DNA from: Tolypocladium sp. Sup5 PDA-1
Taxonomy: Eukaryota > Ascomycota > Sordariomycetes > Hypocreales > Ophiocordycipitaceae
Reading direction: 5' to 3'
NCBI GenBank assembly: GCA_000750105.3
Contig: JPHH03000091.1
Location: 25,039-89,038 of the forward strand
DNA: 64,000 bases
A program made the translations under genes and the position numbers. Under the pieces are notes generated by a model. That model did no database searches. It was not told the origin of the DNA and saw only the letters and a program-made list of their open reading frames with translations. Positions 45,450 through 57,371 of this stretch are shown piece by piece (the first letter of the stretch is position 1; each line of letters opens with the position of its first letter).

Positions 45450-45513
45450 GATTCTCATTTTATTCTGAGCTGTATTTGAACTACGTCAAAGGGGTAAATA
45501 TCCATGAAACAAC

Positions 45514-46742
45514 TTAAACAGCCTTGGCAAGGAGGACAGCCGGCTTCTCGTTGTTGGCATCATACGAGTAGATGCTGTACCAGTTCTTAAGGAACGAGTC
45601 GCCCACGGTAAAACCTGTTGCGGAGTTATCACCAGAAATAACGCCCGTACAGACATTTCCACTTTTCTCAGACGCAAAGTCGAGGCTGTTAATGACAAAC
45701 TGCGTGCCAGACATTTGCAGAGCAACCTGAGGGTTCGAATCGCAAGGGTAGGTGTATTTGCCTCCGCTAACCGCCTTGGCGCCCGGAATAGCTTTGTACA
45801 ACGCCGCAACGGCAGTAGTTGGGCCGTAAATGTAGGTGGTTCCGGTATCAATCGTGGCAATGCCAGAGGTTCTTGAGACGAGCTTGCCGCCAACGGCGAG
45901 ACCGTCAAGCTTCACATTCCAATGGTCGTAGTTGACCACTGGGAGGACAGTAGGGTTGCTGGTGAACTTGGACGTGTCGCGGCCACCTATAGTGATCTCT
46001 GAATTGTCGGCAGTGCCCGACACAGAACGTCCAAGGTAGAATGAGAACTCATTCACAGAGACCTTTCCTTGGGCCATGGCAGCCTCGAAAAAGGTAGCCG
46101 GCTTGCCTTTAAGCAGACCAAAGCCCATACCCATAAGTGAATCAGGCGCAACATGGGCCGAACCGTCACGAACAGACAGCGAGACGACCTGCATCTTCTC
46201 GACGGACACACCAGCGACGCTGACAGTATCAAGGAAATTTTCGCCGCTTCGTTTGCCGCCGTCGCCATACGTTTTGGTCGTGATGTTGCCCTCATCGATG
46301 CCACCCTGGTTGTAGCGGGTTGGTCCGATACATTGATTGGCGGGGCAATTGGGGCCAGGGACAAAGAAGGTCGATGACCCTGTGTCGAACTTGACGGTAA
46401 AGGTCTGCGGGTTGGATGAGCCAACAAGGCCGTTGCCGTAGTAGTTGTCATCCTCGTAGCCGTCTGGGGAAAAGACCTTCATGGGCTCGCTGGAGCCAGC
46501 GCCAGCGCGCTTCTCGAGGTGCTCGCCGTAAACGGTCTCAGAGTTGTACTTGGCCACGAGATCACGGATATCCTTATCGATCTGCAATTCAGGTCGTTAG
46601 CATGCTGTTCGCTTAATAGGAGATGAGGGTTACAAACAGAGCCATCAGCGCGGCGGACAGAGTTGCTGCTGATGCGGGCCCTGGCCAGTGCCTCGGCAGC
46701 AACCAGCGCGGCTATAGAGAGGATGACAGAAGTCTTCATCAT
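45514..46742 (-). CDS. Secreted pepsin-type aspartic protease
   Basis: Family A1 aspartic endopeptidase, 390 aa, likely extracellular. Exons 46742..46638 and 46581..45514, with a 56-nt intron (GTTTGT...TTGCAG). A signal peptide (MMKTSVILSIAALVAAEALA) is followed by a propeptide with a Kex2-like KR near residues 59-60. Catalytic motifs FDTGSS (Asp about 101) and IDTGTT (Asp about 280) are both intact; the flap region reads TKTYGDGG. The C-terminal VGDSFLKNWYSIYSYD is typical of the family. The stop codon is only 64 bases from the solo LTR, so transcripts may run into it. No lesion. Confidence 0.92.
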
Positions 46743-47680
46743 GAATGTGGCTTGTACGAAGTATGGGTTGTATCTTATGTGAGGATTGTAGAGACACTGA
46801 AAATTTTGGAGGCGGATGAGTTGAAGCTTTTATTCTATTTAACCTATTTGACTTGCCTCATCTTTCATTGACCATTGAGAGCCGGTTGAGTGCTTGAGTT
46901 TCAGCATATAGCACGAAGACTATGAAAGGAAGCTGAAGCCTCGCACTGCGTTTCAAGTAGAATACCGCATTGGGAAGGTATCGTGCCTATTGTTAGCTAG
47001 GGCTGCATTTGAGCAATGCCACTTGCCAGAAGTAGTAGGTCGAAGGTTTGAGATAGGGTCTAGAACCGTGTGCAGATGATCTAGATGGGAGTGGTGGTGG
47101 TGGTGGTGATGGTGGTGGAAGCTGGTGGCGTTGTGGCAAGCGCGCCACGCTGCCTTGATTTTGGCGCTGTACCTTTTTTTCTCTGTCTTGGAGTAGTTAG
47201 TACTCCGTACTCGTATATGTTTGCAACATCGTCATCGATAGTATTATCGACGACGAGAACGACAACAACGAACAACAAGGGGAGCTGTGTGAATCGTGGC
47301 ATGTGCCTCCTTGCCGCCCAGAGGAAGAGTCAAGGATGGCTGTCTGTTGATCGCCAAGCTGCCACGCGGTATCGCCCATCCACGATCCCCATACATGGCC
47401 GCCGACCGCGATGCATGAAATCGCAGTTGTCAGCTTGGCAGTTGGCACCTTCCTGGCCTGGCAACTGGCAACCCTGGGCAAGGTTCGTCGGCACTCCCCT
47501 GCCGTCGTCGCCGGCTCTTGTCCTCGTTTGCGTCAGCGCTCCAGGGCCATCCCTGCCGCCTCCTCCTGTGATCTCCGCCCGATTCCCCATCCCGTCTACC
47601 CCATCCCGTCTTCCCCATCCCAAGCTCAATGATCCTATCACACGTCAGAAATCTCCTTACTTTGTTCCATTAGCACTTAC
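46743..47680. other. Intergenic with GGT-rich simple sequence
   Basis: Upstream of the protease. Simple sequence (GGT/GAT)n occurs at about 47089-47132. Plus frames over it are Val-rich low complexity and were not accepted. Confidence 0.45.
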
Positions 47681-47682
47681 CG

Positions 47683-48145
47683 CTATTGCGCTTCTTCATT
47701 CTGCATCTCCAAGTGCTCTACTAGCCCGGTTGAAGAAACATACATTTGCATGTGGCTGAGCAGAGCGCCGGTATCCGTGGAGCCGCTGTCAGCTACTTTC
47801 TGAGCTGTAGAACTGCGTATTGATGTTAGCTTGTGCAGTTCGCAGGAAAGAGCCAACGTACCTTATGCCGGTCGCGCCTCCGTAGTCGAGATGGTTCACG
47901 GCGGAGACGCCGTTTGGCTGAGCCAGGTATGTGTCTGGGAACATTGACTCGGACGATGGTTGAAGTGCTTGCATGTACTGGAGGGCATCCGCTAAGCTGG
48001 TGGCCTTGAGTGGCAGGCACCAAGCATGGTTTCCGCGCGGCCTGCCGCCGCCCAAAGGAAAGTTCGGGGCGATCCTACCGGCCGTTTCCAAGTGGTTCGG
48101 TGGTGCCCGTTCCAGTGCCATTGTGTCCTGTCGAGGATAAAGCAT
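47683..48145 (-). CDS. Small hypothetical protein, two exons
   Basis: ATG 48145, exons 48145..47862 and 47812..47683. The 49-nt intron is textb­ook (AG|GTACGT, branch GCTAAC, ACGCAG) and the spliced frame is 137 aa. It contains GRIAPNFPLGGGRPRGNH, LADALQYMQALQPSSESMF and ends VEHLEMQNEEAQ. No signal peptide, membrane segment or known domain. The good splice signals and preserved frame make it more credible than other short frames here. Confidence 0.5.
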
Positions 48146-48904
48146 GATGCGACGAAGGCAAGGTCAATGGTTCTCAAAGAAAGACGTGAAGTTGGGTGAA
48201 GGCCAAAGTCAGCATGGGTCTCTGATGGGCCGTCCTGCAGCCATTTATACCAGCGCCAATGTCCCGACAGTCTGGCTCAGTTCAATGATCCTGGCCAATG
48301 AACAAGAAGCCATGCAGAGGTTCCTGCGCCGATGCCCCTGTCGAGAATGCTCCCACTATGAGTATCTCGAGAATCAAGCTCCACATATCGGACCTGCATG
48401 GTCGCCACCTCTTGCGATCGGGTAGGACGCGGGATGAAAGATCGGTCGATAAGGCTGTCCATCTCTACATAGAATTGTCCGTTGCGGTGGATTGTTAGTA
48501 GTTGCAACGATGAATAGCGAAGTGCAGGTCAGCAACAAGCTTCTAGAACAGTGTACAGGTAAACCAAGGGAGAGCAGTGAACGGAGGGCGACTGCATGGC
48601 CAAAATGATAGGCTCTGAAGGGAGAAAGAAAGGCCGATGCAGACCATTCTTTGCGCCGAGCTCGTGTAGCAGACGACCCGATCGACGCCAGACTCGACAT
48701 ACACAAGCTATCATCTGCAGGGTCCACTATTCCAGCTAATGCAGACTAGAGCCTTGTTTAGACCAGGCCGGTCTGGACGGTACTACTTACCGAGCATCCA
48801 GAGACCCATCGCCTGATATGATTCAGGACTTACGGCTGCGTTGTAGAGAGGCAAGAAAACCATCGCTAAGGGTTATCAAGTGTGCAGTACCCGATTCTGA
48901 AGCC
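48146..48904. other. Intergenic, nothing recognised
   Basis: Left of the hAT C-terminal fragment. Short frames on both strands lack support. Confidence 0.4.
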
Positions 48905-50180
48905 GAATAACTGGCATGCTTAGCATGGAAGAAGGCTTCGAGCTCGAGACGGTCCCAGAAGAGAGTCAGGATCACTGCCCAGTCCCCGAGATCAGCAACG
49001 CCGAGGAAGTGGACAAGTACCGCAAGTTTGGGCCGTTTGGCAAGCTACACAATATTTGCATCGCTCTTCGAAAGAGCAGTCAACTTCTCGAGGACTTGTA
49101 GAAGCTCAACGGCAAACCGCCCCTACTGAACCTGTTCTTACGTGGGTTCAAAACGTCTGTACTCGCTGGCAATCCGATGAGGCAATGGCTTCGCGCGCTC
49201 TGCTGAGACGTACGGCTTTAAACAGGATGTTCTCCATCATCGAGGAACGTTGGGTTAGTCAAGGAGTAAAGAACAAGACAAACCAGCGATATTACAAAAA
49301 ACAAAACTTTCCCTTGAGGAATGGAAGGCTGTTGCTGTGGTTCAGAAGATCCTTCAGCCATTCAAGGTGGCCTCAAAGCAACAGCAGGGCGAGGGTATTG
49401 CTGGTAAACGCTCAACTTCAGGAGGGGTCGATGAGTACTTCCAGGTGGTGGAGATGCTTCTTGACCACCTCGAGCTGGCCGTTCAAGGAGTGATAATCGA
49501 AGAAAATGACGACCAGATCATAGAAGAGGTTCCCCCGTTCGAGGATATGGAGGCAAAGACCGGGCGGCTTTTGAAGATTTACATCAAGCTCGGATGGAAG
49601 AAGCTGAACGACTACTATGGCATGCTGACCTCAACCGCCTACATAGCGACCGTTGTATTCCACCCCTGCAAGAAATGGCGAGCTCTAGAGCAGCTTTGGA
49701 ACCAACTCCCGTCTCGCCAGACCTCAGGAAGGAAGCGGACGTATGAGAGAAGCTTAACGACAGCCCGGGAAGAGAAGTACAAGAGCATGGCTCATGAAAT
49801 AACTGGTAATGCCGCTTCAGCAGCTGGGACTAATGATGCCTTGGACTATATTGAGCAGCGACTGGCATTCAGTCACTGATTTGTCCTGAATCTCAAGGGC
49901 GACAAAGTAAGCGACCAATGCAGTCAGCTGCGTTGCTAGCACATGACGAGCTTGATCAGTACCTATCAGAGCCATGGAGGGAGGATGGTAACGCCACTCA
50001 GATCTCGCCTGCGACGCCATATTGTGGCCATGGCTCAGTGCCTTCGTTCGTGGAGTAAAGCTGGTATTTATCAGCCAACTCTTCCTCTGGGTCTCCTTGA
50101 AGGGGACAATTGGAGGCAGGTTCTTCAATTGGCGGGCAGGATCACCGTAGATAGGGATAATGAGGACCAGCATTGAGCCA
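48905..50180 (+). mobile_element. hAT transposon, C-terminal transposase fragment
   Basis: In changing frames: MEEGFELETVPEES, RKFGPFGKLHNICIALRKSS, GPVLTWVQNVCTRW-type sequence (here EPVLTWVQNVCTRWQSDEA), LLDHLELAVQG, KTGRLLKIYIKLGWKKLNDY, then TPLRSRLRRHIVAMAQCLRS and LPLGLLEGDNWRQVLQ near the end. The block that should hold the hATC dimerisation core (the SSAETERTFS-type motif) is deleted between about 49880 and 49960. The N-terminal half is missing. It lies on the opposite strand to the other hAT fragment, so the two are not halves of one copy. Confidence 0.8.
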
Positions 50181-50218
50181 TTGATCGATTCGATCGTCGA
50201 TCGATATCGATCGATTGA

Positions 50219-50786
50219 AGGTGAGGATCGATATGTTTGTTTGTTTGTTTTATTCATAGTCTGTCCCAGCTGCCATTATGGCAGCTATGCAGCGTGCAGC
50301 TATAAATACAGGTGTTCCCGCTCCTTGCATCCAGAAATCAAGTCGCTCCGGCCAGAGCTGCTTCTTCCTTCCGCTCTGAGCAGTTGCACCACTGATAGCT
50401 CTAATGACTGTTCTGTGTCTCTGACTTGTCTGGCCTTTCCTGGCCCTCCTCTGCTTCTGTTTGACAATAATCACTCGTCTGCGGTAAAATTGAGCACTGT
50501 GGATGGGACTGCCCGGAGGGGCTCCCGTCCTGCGATGATCTTGGCTGCTTGTTCTGTATGTTTGCAATGTGCTACATGGAGTGCCGATGTGACCGTATGT
50601 ATGGCAGTGGAAGTGTTTGTGGCTTTGCTCGTTGATGTGTTCCAGGTCCGTGTTGACTTGAGGCCATGTAGACATTGTTACATCAAAAGACGCGTCAGGA
50701 CGCGTCTCTTGGAGTAACCGTCTGCTAGGACATAGGGTAACAATGAAGTTGCAAAATATGTGGTGTTTCGAATTGAAGTTCTGCGC

Positions 50787-50829
<43 letters not shown>

Positions 50830-51330
50830 ATGATGTCCCTTTGTTGAACAATGAATCGTTCAACCACCTCCGTCACGGCCCCTGCGCGTCCTCGTCAATC
50901 ACGAAAACCGTAAACCGTTGTCGGGCAGGACAAATGGAGTACCCAAGTCCATTCTCCATCGTGGGGCGTACAGAGGGGCGCAACTCCCTCTACCGTACTG
51001 GGGCTGTAATGTTTGGTGTTTCGTGAGGTTCGGAGGCTCGGCTTTCGGCGCGTCGGCGCGTCATTGACAGGTGGATAACCGCGTCGTTGAACTCCTCTTG
51101 GCACCCGGAGACAGCCGAACTGTTTCTCTGAGAGTTCCCAGCGGACACCAGGTGGAGGTAGGAGCTCGTCGTCCGCCTGGTGAGGATCGATATGAATCGA
51201 TCGATTCCGAACCCTGAACCCAGGCCCCCAATTTGTTGGCTGATTATCTGCCTCACTATATTACTCCACTATAGCCTCCCCTCCCCTGCGAGGTCTTTAT
51301 TTATATAGTCCTGCGGTTCACAAATGATCA
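50219..51330 (-). repeat. Retroelement-like debris (uncertain)
   Basis: The words GGTGAGGATCGATATG recur at 50220 and 51180 with CGATCGAT clusters beside each. On the minus strand a TATATAAATAAAG box near 51305 precedes about 70 bases and a CCAACAAATTGGGGGCC stretch, then open Thr/Arg-rich frames. The layout recalls an LTR end, primer-binding area and gag region of a copia-like element, but no RT or integrase is present. Confidence 0.3.
50788..50829. repeat. (GTT)14 microsatellite
   Basis: Fourteen perfect GTT units. On the minus strand a frame reads them as poly-Thr. Confidence 0.95.
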
Positions 51331-52078
51331 AGTTTCAAGGTCTTGGAAGCACATTGACATGTGCTAGAGTTCATGGGCTATTGATGGAGGAAGGTTGCTG
51401 ACTGAGGTCCCTCCCTATATATCTGATGTACTCTATATCCACCCTTCCGCCGAGTCTTCGTCTAATAGTCTATGGCAACATACCGAACATCGATCCTTCT
51501 GATCAACGACTCAACCGGAAATAGCTTATTGATAGTCCAACCTAGAGGCGTGTAAGACCAGACCTTGTTGATGGCGACCGCCGCTCCTTGAACAATGGGC
51601 GTCTTGTTGGCCGCCTCTCTCATCAGCATCTCATTGATCACCCCGACAGGCGTGTAAGTCCAAGCCCTCACGACGGGGTGAATATTCCTATTGGCGATCT
51701 GCAGTTCTACGAGGATGGGAGCTGCGAGATGTGGTTCATGATCGAGGGCCCAGCGTACAATTACATGACCCTGACCGAGTTTGTCTTCGGTGCGGACAAG
51801 GCGGTCACGGGCATCAAGAACTTGGCGTTCAATGTGACCATGACAAAGGACAATAAGTAGGATACGGCACTGTGTGCATGAACTCTATTTGATGTGATTC
51901 AGGAGCAGATATAGATATATAGACATTCTTTCCTCTGGGGGTATTAGTTGGCCATGTTTGACTAGTGGTATTGGTATTCATCCCTTCATCATGTTCAACC
52001 GAACGCCGTACGAGTGCAACCCAACCGTTGCCTGTTTCCTACCATCCCAAACGACCGAAAGACAACCACAATGTACAC
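51331..52078. other. Intergenic with a possible exon fragment
   Basis: At 51690..51860 a plus frame reads IPIGDLQFYEDGSCEMWF, VFGADKAVTGIKNLAFNVT and then a stop, with protein-like composition and no start, so it could be the 3' exon of a lost gene. On the minus strand 51462..51671 repeats the pattern W-Y-TP-G twice. Neither is assigned. Confidence 0.3.
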
Positions 52079-53629
52079 TTATGACCCGTCAGACCTGACT
52101 CTCGTTGACCTGGCGCTCTCCATATCCTGCATATGCACTAGCTGTACCTCGTCGTTGTCCTTGTCGCCGTACTCGACCGCGCACGTCTTTTGGTAGGTGA
52201 TTTGGTTCAGCTGAATCTCTGGCCGGTGCTGCGACCGCTCCACATGCGACGTCGTGCCCGTCCCGCGAGAGGGTCGGGCCTGCCCCCTCGCCGTCGACCG
52301 GTTCGCCCCGCTGGCGCTGGCGTACCTGGCGTAGCACCGCTGCGTCGTCTCCAGTAGGCGCAGGAATAGGCGCACGAGCAGCAGCCGCAGCGAGGGCAAG
52401 CACACACAGACAATGCCGACGCTGATCTCCACGGTGGACCACATGCCCACGTCGTAAAAGTCCCACGTGGCGTTCGGGGCGGCGGAGCCGAATTTGACGA
52501 GCGAATGGAGCCGGAGGATACTGACAATGGTGACGCTGGGACGGTCAGTTGGTGACAACTTCCGCGATAGGACAGGGGATAAAACCTACAAGGTACCCAC
52601 GCAGAACATCATAGCCACTCCGACCTTCTTCCTCCAGTCCAGCTCGAGACCCTTGAGCTGCCATAGCGGAATGGCAAGCATCCAGCCGTCCACGGCGATG
52701 CTGATGGCCGCGTTGGACCAACCAATGGCGTTGAGGTCCAGACACTTTCCCTTGTGTTCCCCGTCCCACTTGACCCAGTAGTATGCAATTGGGGTGCATT
52801 GAAACGTCGCCGCGAATATAAAAGCAATGCCGAACATGGAGACAAAGATGATGGTGCCCCAGAGCAGCTGGCGCACTCCGGTACTCGGGAAGATGCGTAC
52901 GTAGAAGAAGAGCAATGCGAGCTTCAGTAGCGCAACCTGGGCAAAGTAGATGACCTCCATGATATAAAAGTATCGGCCAAAGTTTTTGATGTTATCGTAG
53001 GTCAAGGTCCAGGCGTCGCGGCCCATACCATTGGGCGCGACACCGTAGGCGTTGAAGGCGGTGCTGGGTACGCCGCTGACACTCGTGATGAGCGTGAACC
53101 AGTCGTCGGCTCCAAAGTCGAGCTTGGCCCAGATCTTATAGCCAAAGCGCTGGACGACGAAGAGGGCCGAGATGATGCTGAAGGCGTTGGAGATGGCGAC
53201 GTACTCGCGCGACCTGTCACGGATAGGCTCGTTGCAAGTCGTCGCTGTGAGGTTCTTAGCCACTGGAAAGGAGTCAATCAGCTGCTGTCACAACGAGGAA
53301 GTGGTTCGTGAACGTACAGAGGGCCTCCCTGATGGTGCAGCTGCCCATGATGCACGTAGTCACCAATTCCTGCACTGTCTGGTCGGCGCAGATGCACGTC
53401 TGGTTGGTGTCGGCGCATTCCGTTTTGCGGATTTCCTCTCCGAGGCATGACATCTACAGAGGTGACCTGTCAGCAATGCCCCAGATGACCGCAAGGGGCT
53501 GTACTCGAAAGGGACACGTACCGCACATTGGGGAATTTTAGACTCGGCCGAGTTCAGCGATGATTCCTGAGCCGTGGCTGCCGGCAAGGCCACGAGGGCC
53601 GCTGACAAGAACAACTTCCAAGGCTTCAT
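52079..53629 (-). CDS. CFEM-domain GPCR-like receptor (Pth11 type)
   Basis: A plasma-membrane receptor-like protein of 457 aa. Exons 53629..53522, 53453..53318, 53262..52590, 52535..52079; the three introns are 68, 55 and 54 nt and all GT-AG. A signal peptide (residues 1-20) precedes a CFEM domain with eight cysteines (IPQCAMSCLGEE, TECADTNQTCICAD, TTCIMGSC, TATTC). Seven hydrophobic segments of the fungal rhodopsin-like domain follow (YVAISNAFSIISALFVVQ through VEISVGIVCVCLPSLRLLLV), then a cytoplasmic tail rich in Arg, Ser and Thr. Such receptors sense surface or nutrient cues in ascomycetes, and several affect host infection; the ligand is unknown. Intact. Confidence 0.93.
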
Positions 53630-56600
53630 TGTTGTCGGTGGTGAGCGTCGACAAGGAGCTCGTAGAACCGGGGCGGGACCGTCATGTATGTTATATGTCG
53701 CCAGCGAGGTGTAAGCGTGGTGAAACTGGGACGGGGCGGAGAGTTGCCCGGGGTATTGGCCGGCTGTTGAAAACTATTCGTAATGGCCGTGCTGAGCGAA
53801 AGATGTCGGGTATGTCAGAGGTATGTGCGCCGCCACACCGGTAGGTGAACCAGACAACAGCTCGCCAAGACCGGGACGGCAGCTATGAACTCGAGCAGAG
53901 CGAGGTGAGAGGGAAAGGGAGCAAATTCAGACAGCCGGCACACCGGGCATATAAACTACGTAGCTGCAACGATCTTCAGGCAGGCACCAGCATGTTGGTG
54001 GGAAAGGGTCGAGGGTGCGGCTGTCCGTTGTAGAAATGGCTGGGCCGAAAAGATGCATCCGACCAGCTTCGTGGGTTTGGATGCCCTCACGCTCCAGCTT
54101 CGGCCCGTGTCCGCCCACCATCCGTTCCCGAAAGCGGCATCTCATTCGCCCACGCTCGACATTCGGCCCATCAACTGAGCAAAGGCACTAGGCCACGAGC
54201 CATTGATGCAAGTCAGGGCCTCATAGGTATCGTCTCGGCGCGGGGAACTCGGAACTCGCGTCGAGAAGCACCGGCTTGTGGGCGAGTGGCGGCGGGTAAA
54301 GACTAGCCCAACGTTTGAGGCGTTGGAGCAAGGCATCTTGGGGTGCGTGGCTTCCCAAAAAGGCACAACGGTGGGCCGCCACTAGGCTCAGGAACGGCAG
54401 CAGCTTTTCGTCGACAAGCATAGGTTCAGGACAGTCGACGGCTGGATGGGGATGCATGGGTTTCGAGACACAGGTCGTGCGGATCCAGCCTGGCGGAACG
54501 GTGCTCCACAGCTGGAACAAGGACCCAAGGAGGTTGTCCGCGGACAGTCTCCGTCTCCAGCAGAGCCTCACGGACACTGGCGACCGGGGCAATGTTGGCA
54601 AGGAGCACTCCGTACTTGGTGAACTGCGGGCACAATCAAGGATGACCGCTGCCAGGATGGGCCACGGCAGTTTCTTGTCCAGATTGAACAATTTGCTAGC
54701 TCACTTCGGTCGACGCCTCCTGAGGTGCTTATCCGTCGTCTCATCCTAGGTTCCCAGACAAGCAGAAACACAGGCGGGGCATCGCGCCGCATGGCTTGCA
54801 TGTGTGAATGAGGCGGCGGCCCGGGCTTGAAAGGCACCCGGCAAGGCGTCAACGACGAGCTCGAGCTGTGCATAGCGGGCAGTCTCGTGATCTGCGCTGG
54901 CAGATCGGAGAAGAGACCCTTGGAGGCTTGGACCGATCGAGTCGTGGGCCAGTAGCTGCCACTGTGGCTGCTCGGGCTGCCCGGCGCAGACGTCCGCTTC
55001 GAGCGAAGGCGACGCCGCCAAATGTGTCGCAACGGTGTTTTGGGTGGTCTGGATGGGTCGTCAGAACCTGTCCGCCGTATGAAATACGACGGCTAAAGAG
55101 GTTATCTACCGTGGCTTACCCGCGTCCGCCGTCCTTGGGCTGAATTTCGGCCCTGAATTTCGGCAATGGGAAAGGGAAGGGCGAGACGGGTCCTCCCTCG
55201 GTTAGCGGAGGAGATGGCAGCGATTCGATCGCAGGAAGCCCCGAGTGAGGTTTTTAATCTCTGCTTCGTCATTGCTGATTTCGTCATGGCTGCTGGCAGG
55301 GCTGCGTTTATTCCTGTCGCGACTGCTGTGGTGCAGGTGTTGGTGTTGCGACATGGAAATGAAGGATGCGGAGGGAGGGGCAAGGGGGTGAAAATCCTGG
55401 CCCAGACCCCGGGCTTGTCTCCTTCCTCCCCAGATGGGATGGACGTGAGTGCCTCAGTCCATCCTTTCGTCCATCTTTTCGTCCAACCGTGGCCGTCTTG
55501 GCCTCTGGCATCCTTGCTCGACACTATCTTTTCTTCCATAAGACACCTGCAGGTGCTCACTCCAGCGTGTATGCGTCAATATGCCGACACATATTCGCAG
55601 TTATTAATCTCCGGCCACCTCTGGGATTATTGAGTTGATTCCACCCTCACGGTTCGCCGATGCCACCCTCCAGGTCTGCCACGAGTCCACGACCTGCCGC
55701 GCGATCGACTTGTGTCTCGAATCTCCCTTGCTAGAGTTCCTGCAGGTGTGAGCCCCTCATCGACCATGTTACGGATGCATGCACGAATATGTGTGGCCAC
55801 ATCAAGCCGAAAGGAGTTTGGGCCAAGGCCGTTCCAAGCTGGCGGGCATCGCTCAATCTGTCCTCACATGAGACGAGACACCCCCAGACCCCCTGGCAAG
55901 TGCAACAAGGACACGCGCAAGAAGCCCAGGCACACGTGGAAGAAGCCTCGATGGCGGCCTTCCCATTCAATTGCTCGCATCTCGGTTTCGACACCCTAAG
56001 TGCATCTCCCATTCCCCGCGTTTAGCTTCAGGGTAGGCTCGAGGCCATGTGCACGAAACCAGCGACCAGATTGTGGCTGCCCCGGATGAAGGATCCAGAT
56101 GCGGCAACGTGCCGTCAATGATGCTGATCTTTTGGTCTCGTGAGAGCGGCATCCACGGCAAGCCACGTTGCGGCGCGCGACGGCCACGGCCCTTTTCTGT
56201 TGGGTGGCTTGGATTTGATTATCGTGGGCTCCGGTTCGTCCGCCCATTCGCTGCCCGCTTCGTGACCCTTGTCATTCCGGATTCCCGGCCCGGTTCATGT
56301 CGTGGCCAGCCCGCATCTCGGTCACCTTTTGCCGTGCTTGTGGCTCCCATGGCCCACTGCTCGGTCAATGCTTGCGGTCTCTGCATCAGAGGCTCCATTG
56401 GAACACTTGGGGATCGCTCGACACCCCCTAGCCAGCTGAGAGAAAAAGAGAAGCGGACCAGAGCTAGTGAGATGGCTGGATGGCCACACCCACATCCGCC
56501 GGCCCCAGCTTCTCTAATTAGGTAGGCCCGAGTGGCGGAGGCGACCCCAGGCGAATCTGCGCTGCAGGGTCCCACTGTCCCGGATCTGCGCAAGGTCCAC

Positions 56601-57190
56601 TGCCGCGGTTGGTTCCTTTAAGTTTGAGGGGTCCAGGTCGCTTAATATGCCGAGTCTACAGCACGTGGGGCCGGCCTAAGCTAACGCAACGAGGAAGGTT
56701 CGCGAGCAAGCAAGGGAACCGTATCAACTTGGACTTGTTGGCCAGGCAGGGGTTGGAGTCTTGACAGACTGTGTCGCGTGCCGATTCATCCGTCTAGGAA
56801 GGCCGTCTGTGTCACGCACGTAGCCAAATGCACCTGCCAAAGGTGAAAGTACACACTTTCGGTAAGTGCGGCTAATAGTGGCGTATTTATGTGACAGTCT
56901 GCCCATCGCCCTGCGCCTTCTGGCCTTGTTTTCCTTCCATTTTTTCCAACCTTCTTGCGGGGGGCGTGACGGGACCATCACGCGCTCGACCGTCCTCTGA
57001 AGCACGACTTGCGTTGTGTTGCCGCGCTGCCGAGTGACCCTCTTTAGGGTTTTCACGCTGCAAGTCATTCTATTCCGGTCTGTCTCGGTCTTGCTACCGG
57101 CCCCATCAAGGGTTTTTTTGGTCGTTATCGGTTCCTGGGCTGTGTTGTACGGGGTTCTCCGTACTCGTATGCACTTGGACGCATAAGGTA
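53630..57190. other. Long gene-poor stretch
   Basis: No recognised gene. Minus frames at 54221..54691 and 54746..55021 have moderately protein-like composition (LELVVDALPGAFQARAA, WPILAAVILDCARSS) but start without ATG and no joining intron was found. They could be the remains of one gene. The rest is GC-rich, with Pro/Arg/Ser-rich chance frames on both strands. Confidence 0.4.
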
Positions 57191-57371
57191 GCCATTCTGG
57201 GCGATGGATCGCGTGCAGAGCGATAGGACCACAGCCACCGGGGCTGAGGCTGGCAGTGACGACGTCGACCACAGCCACCGAGCGTCACAGCGCACTGCGC
57301 CGCCTTTGTGGCTGTCGTTGTCGACTCGTGCGTCTCGTGCGTCTTGTGCGCCTCGTGTGTCGCCGAGCGCA

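Noticed and set aside
47085..47759. 224-codon plus frame
   Set aside because: It begins in GGT simple repeats, shows Val- and Pro-rich low complexity, and overlaps a better-supported spliced gene on the minus strand.
55102..56593. Several 120-160 codon frames on both strands
   Set aside because: Overlapping, Pro/Arg/Ser-rich GC-driven frames without motifs or splice sites.
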